Assembly (NCBI GenBank): GCA_000403945.1
Contig: APFI01000125.1
Coordinates: 1-13,079, forward strand
Length of the DNA stretch: 13,079 nucleotides
Reading direction: 5' to 3'
Origin: Desulfovibrio sp. Dsv1
GTDB taxonomy: Bacteria; Desulfobacterota; Desulfovibrionia; Desulfovibrionales; Desulfovibrionaceae
Position 1 is the stretch's first letter. Every line of letters begins with the position of its first letter. The notes under the pieces are model-generated. The model did not search any database and had not been told where the DNA came from. It saw only the letters and a program-made list of their open reading frames with translations. Shown in pieces: positions 8,314-13,079 of this stretch. The position numbers were made by a program, and so were the translations under genes.

Positions 8314-8404
8314 GAACGCTTGTCCTTTTTACTTAAAGAGTGCTATCCGCCACAGCGGCGGGCGGCGTATTTGTCAGGATGCGGCCGGGCGGCGGACGCC
8401 GCAC

Positions 8405-9652
8405 TTATTCGATCCATTTTTTCAGAATCAGGCTCGCGTTGGTGCCGCCGAAGCCGAAGGAATTGCACATGGCATACTCGCAGGCCACATGCCGAGACCC
8501 GTCGGCCAGATAGTCCAGATCACATTCCGGGTCGGGATTTTCCAGATTAATGGTGCCGGGCAGCATTTCGTCGCGCAGAGCCAGGGCCGTGAAGACCGAC
8601 TCGATGCCGCCCGCCGCGCCCAGAAGATGGCCGGTCATGGACTTGGTGGCGGAGATTTTGACTTTTTGAGAGTGCCCGCCGAAGACCAGCTTGATGGCTT
8701 TGGTTTCCGTGCTGTCGTTGAGCTGGGTGGAGGTGGCGTGGGCGTTGATGTGCCCCACGGCCTCGGGTGCGATGCCCGCCTCGCGCAGGGCGTTCCGCAT
8801 GGCGTGGGCCATGCCCTCGCCGGTATCGCAGGGAGCCGTCATATGGTAGGCGTCGCCGGAAGCGCCGTAACCAGCCACTTCGGCATAAATTTTCGCGCCG
8901 CGCGCCTTGGCGGACGCCAGACTTTCCAGCAGCAGCAGGCCCGCGCCTTCGCCGATCACAAAACCGTCGCGCTTGGCGTCAAAAGGTCGGGAAGCGTGTG
9001 TGGGATCGTCATTGTAGTGTGAAGAGAGGGCCTTCAGAGCCGTGAAACCGGCCACGCCCAGAGGCGTCACCGTAGCTTCCACGCCGCCGGAAATGGCAGT
9101 GGTGGCCCGGCCCAGCAGAATTTCGCTGTAGGCCGTGCCCAGCGCGTGGATGGCCGAGGCGCAGGCTGTGGTGGTGACGATGTTGGGGCCCTTGGCTCCG
9201 GTGAAAATGGAGATCTGCCCCGGTCCCATGTTGGAAATGAGCATGGGAATCATGAAGGGCGAAATTTTGTTGGGCCCGGCTTCCAGCAGCTTGGTGTGGT
9301 AGGTCTCCAGGGTATGGAGGCCCCCGAGGCCGATGCCGAGAATCACGGCCACGTCATAGGCGTTGGTCTCGGTGACTTCAAAGCCGGCATCCTGCAGCAG
9401 CATCTTGGCCGAAGCCACGGCGAACTGGGTGAAGCGGTCCATGCGCCGCACCTGTTTGGAAGGCATGTGGTCCTCGGGCACGAAGTTCTTCACTTCACCG
9501 GCGATACGCGAATCATAGCCCGAAGCGTCGAACAGGGTGATGGGCGCGATGCCCGACTCGCCGGCAAGCAGGCGTTTCCAAGTGGTTTCAATGTCGTTGG
9601 CGAGGGGCGTAACGCCGGCTACGCCGGTGATCACTACGCGGGGACGGGTCAT
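8405..9652 (-). CDS. fabF: 3-oxoacyl-[ACP] synthase II
   Basis: FabF is the condensing enzyme that elongates acyl-ACP with malonyl-ACP. The 415-residue protein has the thiolase fold with catalytic C164 in TTACASA, H305 in NAHATST, K337 near ATKSMTGH and H342 in the same motif, so the Cys-His-His set is complete. The usual NAHGTST is NAHATST here, a mild substitution. It ends with CNSFGFGGTNASLIL, the glycine-rich C-terminal signature. I chose the ATG at 9650-9652 because an AAGGAG Shine-Dalgarno lies 5 nt upstream and the product then begins RPRVVITGVAGVTPL as expected. The same frame stays open to 9922, but the extra 90 residues are low-complexity and run into acpP. acpP lies upstream and glyA downstream. 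Confidence 0.97.
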   Translation of the reverse strand: MTRPRVVITGVAGVTPLANDIETTWKRLLAGESGIAPITLFDASGYDSRIAGEVKNFVPEDHMPSKQVRRMDRFTQFAVASAKMLLQDAGFEVTETNAYDVAVILGIGLGGLHTLETYHTKLLEAGPNKISPFMIPMLISNMGPGQISIFTGAKGPNIVTTTACASAIHALGTAYSEILLGRATTAISGGVEATVTPLGVAGFTALKALSSHYNDDPTHASRPFDAKRDGFVIGEGAGLLLLESLASAKARGAKIYAEVAGYGASGDAYHMTAPCDTGEGMAHAMRNALREAGIAPEAVGHINAHATSTQLNDSTETKAIKLVFGGHSQKVKISATKSMTGHLLGAAGGIESVFTALALRDEMLPGTINLENPDPECDLDYLADGSRHVACEYAMCNSFGFGGTNASLILKKWIE

Positions 9653-9657
9653 GCGGG

Positions 9658-9663
9658 CTCCTT
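9658..9663 (-). promoter_or_regulatory. Shine-Dalgarno of fabF (decides the start)
   Basis: AAGGAG on the minus strand lies 5 nt before the ATG at 9652. It excludes the 505-residue extended version of the frame. Confidence 0.85.
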
Positions 9664-9794
9664 TTGGGCGGGGGCCGGAATCCCCCGCTCGACGGATGAC
9701 TACCGGCCGGGGCGATGCGCCATGCGAGGAACGGCGCGAAACCGCATCCTCTCCCGTCGCGTGTCCGTCTGAACGCCAAACGGCGCGACGGATG

Positions 9795-9844
9795 CGGAAT
9801 GGACATGCCCGTTCCGGCTGCGGTCCTTTACGTAAAGGAACCGC
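9795..9844 (-). promoter_or_regulatory. Two tandem hairpins in the acpP-fabF spacer
   Basis: The 205-bp spacer (9653-9857) has no gene. Shortly after the acpP stop it contains a perfect 16-bp palindrome TCCTTTACGTAAAGGA (9824-9839), extended by GCGG/CCGC flanks across a one-base bulge (9820-9844). A second stem of about 8 bp follows (9795-9802 with 9809-9816, one G-U pair, 6-nt loop). Neither is followed by a T tract, so they are unlikely to be simple intrinsic terminators. They could stabilise the acpP message, mark a processing site or attenuate fabF. The palindrome could alternatively be a protein-binding operator. Confidence 0.45.
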
Positions 9845-9857
9845 CGCCGGGCCGTGA

Positions 9858-10091
9858 CTATTTTTTATCTTCAATATAGGAGATGGCGTCCTGGACCTTG
9901 AGAATTTTCTGGGCATCGTCATCGGCGATTTCGATGTCGAATTCTTCTTCCATGGCCATGATTAGCTCGGTCAGATCCAGAGAATCGGCGCCGAGGTCTT
10001 CCACAAAAGAGGCTTCGGGCTTCACGTCATCGGCACTCACGCCCAGTTGGTCCATAATGATCTTGGTAACTTTTTCCGCGACGTCAGACAT
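9858..10091 (-). CDS. acpP: Acyl carrier protein
   Basis: AcpP carries the growing acyl chain on 4'-phosphopantetheine during fatty-acid synthesis. The 77-residue acidic protein is of standard size. The attachment serine is S37 in the exact GADSLDLTEL motif, and helix II continues as IMAMEEEFDIEI, the face recognised by FabG, FabF and FabH. The ATG at 10089-10091 has a strong GGAGG 5 nt upstream, in keeping with the high abundance of ACP. It lies between fabG (89 bp upstream) and fabF (205 bp downstream), the classic fab gene order. Hairpins just after its stop may set its expression apart from fabF. Confidence 0.98.
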   Translation of the reverse strand: MSDVAEKVTKIIMDQLGVSADDVKPEASFVEDLGADSLDLTELIMAMEEEFDIEIADDDAQKILKVQDAISYIEDKK

Positions 10092-10096
10092 GGTAT

Positions 10097-10101
10097 CCTC
10101 C
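10097..10101 (-). promoter_or_regulatory. Strong Shine-Dalgarno of acpP
   Basis: GGAGG on the minus strand, 5 nt before ATG, is the best ribosome-binding site among the complete genes here. It fits high-level ACP synthesis. Confidence 0.85.
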
Positions 10102-10180
10102 AAGTGATTATTGACTCTTATCGTATGCCCCGGTGACACTAAGGCGTTCCGGGCGCGTTGCCGCAGGGGAGAGGGCATTC

Positions 10181-10945
10181 TCAGCAGTACATGCCGCCGT
10201 TGACTGCCAGTACCTGTCCGGTAATGTAGGCGGCCTTGTCCGAAGCCAGAAAAGCCACGGCCTCGGCCACGTCCTGAGGCCCTCCCATGCGCTTCAGGGG
10301 AATGGATTCCACATAGCTTGCGCGCACGTCGTCGTTCAGGTTCGCCGTCATATCCGTTTCAATAAAGCCCGGAGCCACGGCATTGACCGTGATCTGGCGG
10401 GAGGCCAGCTCCTTGGCGCAGGATTTGGTGAGGCCCAGCAGACCGGCCTTGGCCGAAGCGTAGTTGATCTGCCCGGCATTGCCCATCTGGCCCACCACTG
10501 AGGAAATATTGATGATCCGTCCTTTGCGGTTCCGGCTCATGATCTTGGCCGCTTCGCGGGTACAGACAAAGGCTCCGCGCAGATTGACGGCCAAGACTTT
10601 GTCGAAGTCCTCGTCTTTCATGCGCACCAGAAAGCCGTCCTTGGTGATGCCAGCGTTGTTGACCAGCACGGCCAGATTGGTCTTGTCCTTGATCTCGACG
10701 GCAAAAAAATCCGCCACAGCCGCGCTGTCGCCCACATTGAGCGCAAAGGCCCGGGCCTGTCCGTTCGCCGCGACAATCTCGGCCACGGTCTGCTCCGCTT
10801 CTTCGGGGCGATTCACATAAGTGAGGAAAACCTGAAAGCCGTCACGGGCAAGGGTCTGGGCGATAGCCCGGCCGATGCCGCGCGAACCGCCGGTCACCAA
10901 GGCTGTGGAAAAGGCGGCGGAAGGCGTGGACTGCGTTATGCTCAT
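10181..10945 (-). CDS. fabG: 3-oxoacyl-[ACP] reductase
   Basis: FabG is the NADPH-dependent reductase of beta-ketoacyl-ACP in each elongation cycle. The 254-residue short-chain dehydrogenase has the cofactor motif TGGSRGIG (18-25), NNAG (96-99), N121, S149 in NISSVVG, and the Y162-x-x-x-K166 pair in YASAK, so the Asn-Ser-Tyr-Lys tetrad is complete. VNAVAPGFIETDMT and ITGQVLAVNGGMYC at the C-terminus are typical of FabG rather than other SDRs. The ATG at 10943-10945 has only a weak AAGG upstream, but no other start fits the fold. It follows fabH after an 86-bp spacer that contains a good candidate promoter, and acpP is next. Confidence 0.97.
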   Translation of the reverse strand: MSITQSTPSAAFSTALVTGGSRGIGRAIAQTLARDGFQVFLTYVNRPEEAEQTVAEIVAANGQARAFALNVGDSAAVADFFAVEIKDKTNLAVLVNNAGITKDGFLVRMKDEDFDKVLAVNLRGAFVCTREAAKIMSRNRKGRIINISSVVGQMGNAGQINYASAKAGLLGLTKSCAKELASRQITVNAVAPGFIETDMTANLNDDVRASYVESIPLKRMGGPQDVAEAVAFLASDKAAYITGQVLAVNGGMYC

Positions 10946-10982
10946 GCTGGTTCTGCCTTTGCTGTGGAAACGTGGAACGCTG

Positions 10983-11011
10983 TATATAGCTCAGACAAGG
11001 AGGAATTTCAA
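10983..11011 (-). promoter_or_regulatory. Candidate sigma70 promoter upstream of fabG
   Basis: On the minus strand TTGAAA (11011-11006, 5 of 6 matches to TTGACA) is followed after exactly 17 nt by TATATA (10988-10983, 4 of 6). This would start transcription about 30 nt before the fabG ATG. It would allow fabG-acpP-fabF-glyA to be transcribed independently of plsX-fabH. Confidence 0.55.
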
Positions 11012-11031
11012 TGCGTGCATGTGCCCGGCGG

Positions 11032-11430
11032 TTAAAAACGCAGCAGGGCTGCGCCCCAGGTCAGGCCGGAACCGAAGGCCGTCATCAGCACACGGTCGCC
11101 GGACCTGATCCGCCCGGCGGCGCGGGCCTCGTCCAACGCCAGAGGGATGGATGCCGACGAGGTATTGCCGTACTTGTCCACATTGGTGAACACGTGATTG
11201 CCGTCAACATTCAGGCGACTGCCCACGGCTTCAATGATGCGCATGTTGGCCTGATGCGGCACAAAGAGATCCACGGCGTCGATGGAAAGACCGTTACGGG
11301 CGAGAATCTGCTCGCAGACCCGCACCATCTGGCGCACGGCGTGCTTGTAAGTTTCACGGCCCTGCATGGTAATGAAAAAGTTTTCGTCCACAGGCTGGCC
11401 CATGCCGTAGCGGCAGGTCGTGCCGCCGCC
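11032..11430 (-). CDS. fabH: 3-oxoacyl-[ACP] synthase III, C-terminal fragment (5' end cut at a fold-back junction)
   Basis: FabH starts fatty-acid synthesis by condensing acetyl-CoA with malonyl-ACP. This piece encodes the last 132 residues, from GGGTTCRYGMGQPVDENFF to the stop. It holds the catalytic histidine in FVPHQANMRI (H255 in the rebuilt protein) and the asparagine of YGNTSSAS (N285), ending with GSGLTWGAALLRF. The nucleophilic cysteine is not in this piece but in the plus-strand fragment at 12431-13079. The frame is coding up to 11430, and at 11431/11432 the sequence switches to plsX on the opposite strand. An internal ATG at 11403 gives an apparent 123-residue gene, but it has no Shine-Dalgarno and is not a real start. 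Its position before fabG is the normal place for fabH. Confidence 0.93.
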   Translation of the reverse strand, partial: GGGTTCRYGMGQPVDENFFITMQGRETYKHAVRQMVRVCEQILARNGLSIDAVDLFVPHQANMRIIEAVGSRLNVDGNHVFTNVDKYGNTSSASIPLALDEARAAGRIRSGDRVLMTAFGSGLTWGAALLRF

Positions 11431-11431
11431 C
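11370..11431 (-). repeat. Inverted repeat arm A (62 bp, inside fabH)
   Basis: Exact reverse complement of 13018-13079 over all 62 bases. The match breaks at 11432 (T, expected A) and on the other side is limited by the end of the window. Both arms are the same stretch of fabH coding sequence. Confidence 0.97.
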
Positions 11432-11432
11432 T
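11431..11432. other. Fold-back (inverted) junction between fabH and plsX
   Basis: Left of this point the minus strand encodes fabH. Right of it the plus strand encodes plsX from inside its N-terminal motif (PSVVVPGAVEAAR). The intact fabH continuation, seen at 13017 on the other copy, differs from the sequence right of the junction. A few C/G bases are likely shared by both parents at the join, as in microhomology-mediated template switching. Most probably a chimera from amplification or assembly; a genuine inversion is the alternative. Confidence 0.85.
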
Positions 11433-12413
11433 TCCGTGGTGGTGCCGGGTGCCGTTGAGGCCGCGCGGATCCATGATCTGCACGTTCTGCTTGTGGGCGA
11501 TACCCCCAAGCTGGAGGCCGAACTGAACAAGATTGACCTCGCCAACGTGCACTTCAACATTGTCCAGGCCGACGATGTGGTGCACATGAATGAAAAGCCT
11601 TCGGACATCCTGCGCCGCAAGAAAAACGCATCCATTCAGGTGGCCTGCCGTCTGGTCAAGGAAGGCGCTGCCGACAGCGTGGTCAGCGCCGGGCATTCCG
11701 GGGCCACGGTGGCCTGCGGCATGTTTATCATGGGGCGGCTTCCCGGCGTGGAGCGTCCGGCCTTGGCCGCTCTGCTGCCCACGGAAAAAAAACCTGTGGT
11801 GGTGCTGGACGCCGGAGCTAATGTGGACTGCCGGCCCTATCACCTTTTCCAGTTTGGACTCATGGGCGACGCCTTCGCCCGCGACCTGCTCAGCTACGCC
11901 GCCCCGCGCGTGAGTCTGCTGAGCATCGGCGAGGAGGAAGGCAAGGGCAACTCGCAGGTCAAGGAAGCCTATGAGCTGCTGAAGATGGCCCAGAATCTCA
12001 ACTTTATCGGCAATGCCGAGGGCCGCGACATCTTCACCGGCAACATCGACGTAGTCATCTGCGACGGCTTTGTGGGCAACGTGGTGGTCAAGATGAGTGA
12101 AGGGCTGGCCGCGTCTCTGGTCCGCATGCTCAAGCGCGTCTTTACTTCAGGCTTTCTTCCCGCTCTTGGCGGCATGCTGGCCAAGGGCGCATTCAGGCAT
12201 TTCGCCCGGACCATTGATTATGCCGAATACGGCGGCGCGCCGCTGCTCGGCCTCCGGGGTCTGGCCATCGTCTGCCACGGCCGTTCCAATGCCCGCGCCA
12301 TGAGCAATGCCATCAAGATGAGCGGAACCTTCGTGCGAAAGGGCACCAATGACCGTCTTGCCGAAACCATTCTGGCCAACGAAGAGCTGACCCGTTTCTC
12401 CCGCGCCATTTAA
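11433..12413 (+). CDS. plsX: Phosphate acyltransferase PlsX, 5'-truncated at the junction
   Basis: PlsX converts acyl-ACP to acyl-phosphate for phosphatidic acid synthesis at the membrane periphery. 326 codons are present. The open frame begins in SVVVPGAVEAAR, whereas a complete protein would have about 15-20 more residues carrying the AVDAMGGDxGP motif. The rest is well preserved: VVSAGHSGATVACGMF (the usual N of SAGN is H here), VVVLDAGANVDCRP, IGEEEGKGN, FIGNAEGRDIF and DVVICDGFVGNVVVK. The GTG at 11436 could serve formally as a start but lies inside a conserved motif and has no ribosome-binding site. fabH follows after 17 nt on the same strand, which is the normal plsX-fabH order. The natural 5' end and rpmF are missing from the window. 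Confidence 0.95.
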   Translation, partial: SVVVPGAVEAARIHDLHVLLVGDTPKLEAELNKIDLANVHFNIVQADDVVHMNEKPSDILRRKKNASIQVACRLVKEGAADSVVSAGHSGATVACGMFIMGRLPGVERPALAALLPTEKKPVVVLDAGANVDCRPYHLFQFGLMGDAFARDLLSYAAPRVSLLSIGEEEGKGNSQVKEAYELLKMAQNLNFIGNAEGRDIFTGNIDVVICDGFVGNVVVKMSEGLAASLVRMLKRVFTSGFLPALGGMLAKGAFRHFARTIDYAEYGGAPLLGLRGLAIVCHGRSNARAMSNAIKMSGTFVRKGTNDRLAETILANEELTRFSRAI

Positions 12414-12430
12414 CTGACAACGGACCCGCC

Positions 12431-13079
12431 ATGACCGCAATCTGCCATCTGCACGCGCTGAGCGCTCACGCGCCAGACACGGTGCTAACCAATGACCATC
12501 TGACCAAACTGGTGGACACCAACGACGAATGGATCGTCACGCGCACCGGCATCAAACAGCGCCGCAAGCTGGCGGATACGGACAACGCCTCGGATCTCGG
12601 TCTGGTTGTCGCCCGGCGCGCCTTGGACGAAGCGGGCGTGGCGGTGGACGAACTGACCCACATCATCGCGGCCACCTGCACACCGGATATGCTCTCGCCT
12701 TCCGTGGCCTGCATTCTGGCCGGGAAGCTGGGCGCGGGTCCGGTCATGGCCTTTGATTTCAGCGCTGCCTGTTCCGGTTTTTTGTACGGCCTTTCCATCT
12801 GCCGAGGTATGCTGGCCCAATCGCCCGACGCTCGCATTCTTTTCGTCTGTACCGAGGCCCTGACCCGCCGCGTCAACTGGAGCGACCGCGCCACATGCGT
12901 ACTGTTCGGCGACGCGGCCACGGCCTGCGTGCTGACCGCTTCGGCGAACAAGGCCTTGGCCGGAGTGGAAGACGTCATCTGTCAGAGCGACGGCAATCAG
13001 CGCGACCTGATCACTGTGGGCGGCGGCACGACCTGCCGCTACGGCATGGGCCAGCCTGTGGACGAAAACTTTTTCATTA
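12431..13079 (+). CDS. fabH: 3-oxoacyl-[ACP] synthase III, N-terminal fragment (runs off the window)
   Basis: This piece encodes the first 216 codons of FabH from the ATG at 12431. It has NDEWIVTRTGIKQRR (31-45), which binds CoA, and the nucleophile C114 in DFSAACSGF. ATCVLFGDAATACVL follows, and the frame is still open at 13079. Its last 62 bases are identical, on the opposite strand, to the start of the fragment at 11032-11430. Joining the two gives a continuous 328-residue protein with a Cys-His-Asn triad (C114, H255, N285), so they are almost certainly one gene represented twice over the shared segment. The Shine-Dalgarno is weak, and the 17-nt gap to plsX suggests coupled translation. 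Confidence 0.95.
   Translation, partial: MTAICHLHALSAHAPDTVLTNDHLTKLVDTNDEWIVTRTGIKQRRKLADTDNASDLGLVVARRALDEAGVAVDELTHIIAATCTPDMLSPSVACILAGKLGAGPVMAFDFSAACSGFLYGLSICRGMLAQSPDARILFVCTEALTRRVNWSDRATCVLFGDAATACVLTASANKALAGVEDVICQSDGNQRDLITVGGGTTCRYGMGQPVDENFFI
13018..13079 (+). repeat. Inverted repeat arm B (62 bp, end of window)
   Basis: Exact inverse copy of 11370-11431. It begins at GGGCGGCGGCACG and runs to the last base of the window. The two arms enclose a 1,586-bp segment (11432-13017) with truncated plsX and the 5' part of fabH. Confidence 0.97.

Noticed and set aside
8314..8404. Terminator or regulatory structure in the fabF-glyA spacer
   Set aside because: The G+C-rich stretch is repetitive in GGC/GCC but does not form a clean hairpin, and no T tract follows, so I cannot support a specific feature.
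9653..9922. N-terminal extension of fabF to give a 505-residue protein
   Set aside because: A strong Shine-Dalgarno precedes the 9652 ATG, the extension overlaps the end of acpP, and FabF homologues begin at the chosen start.
11011..11526. 171-codon plus-strand frame preceded by a strong AAGGAGG and an ATG
   Set aside because: The ribosome-site match is attractive, but the frame runs antisense through fabH and then out of frame through plsX across the fold-back junction, so it cannot be a native gene.
11436..12413. plsX starting at GTG 11436 as a complete 325-residue gene
   Set aside because: The GTG is a valine codon in a conserved VVVPGA motif. The family needs an upstream GGD-containing segment, and no Shine-Dalgarno is present.
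11370..13079. A phase-variable invertible switch controlling fabH
   Set aside because: Inversion about the 62-bp arms would rebuild fabH, but plsX would stay truncated in both orientations. No recombinase gene is visible, the arms are plain coding sequence, and the repeat ends exactly at the window edge.

Overview
The window looks like a piece of a Desulfovibrionaceae (Desulfovibrio-like) chromosome. The evidence is its high G+C and the gene order on the minus strand: fabH - fabG - acpP - fabF - glyA - dCMP deaminase - ribD - ribE - ribH - nusB - leuS - holA. From memory this order is typical of Desulfovibrio genomes, where rpmF-plsX-fabH would precede fabG and a ribBA gene would sit between ribE and ribH. 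The assignment rests on synteny and protein character, since no database search was possible. Almost all of the window is housekeeping sequence, and I found no defence island, CRISPR array, prophage, tRNA or rRNA.

Layout, in the direction of transcription of the minus strand (right to left): (i) 11430-8405 holds the 3' part of fabH, then fabG, acpP and fabF, the core of type II fatty-acid elongation. A good sigma70-like promoter lies before fabG and hairpins lie between acpP and fabF. (ii) 8313-7075 is glyA, closed by a strong Rho-independent terminator at 7026-7057. (iii) 6946-4588 holds a dCMP deaminase, ribD and ribE, tightly packed with overlapping or nearly touching ends. (iv) 4582-4104 is a decayed 479-bp IS1595/ISXO2-type insertion sequence with recognisable terminal inverted repeats and a degraded 8-bp target duplication, at the place where ribBA would be expected. 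(v) 4062-1 holds ribH, nusB, leuS and the first 183 codons of holA, which runs off the left edge.

The right end is abnormal. At 11431/11432 the minus-strand fabH is cut in mid-gene and joined to the plus-strand interior of plsX, which lacks its N-terminus. plsX is followed by the 5' two-thirds of fabH on the plus strand. The last 62 bases of the window (13018-13079) are an exact reverse complement of 11370-11431, so the two fabH pieces overlap perfectly and together rebuild one ordinary 328-residue FabH. This is a fold-back (inverted) junction. It is most likely an assembly or amplification chimera, less likely a real chromosomal inversion. Annotators should not count two fabH genes or treat plsX as naturally divergent from the fab cluster.

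Functionally, PlsX, FabH, FabG, AcpP and FabF serve fatty-acid and phospholipid precursor synthesis. GlyA and dCMP deaminase feed one-carbon units and dUMP to thymidylate synthesis. RibD, RibE and RibH make riboflavin, but the GTP cyclohydrolase II and DHBP synthase steps are not encoded here. NusB, LeuRS and the DNA polymerase III delta subunit serve transcription, translation and replication.
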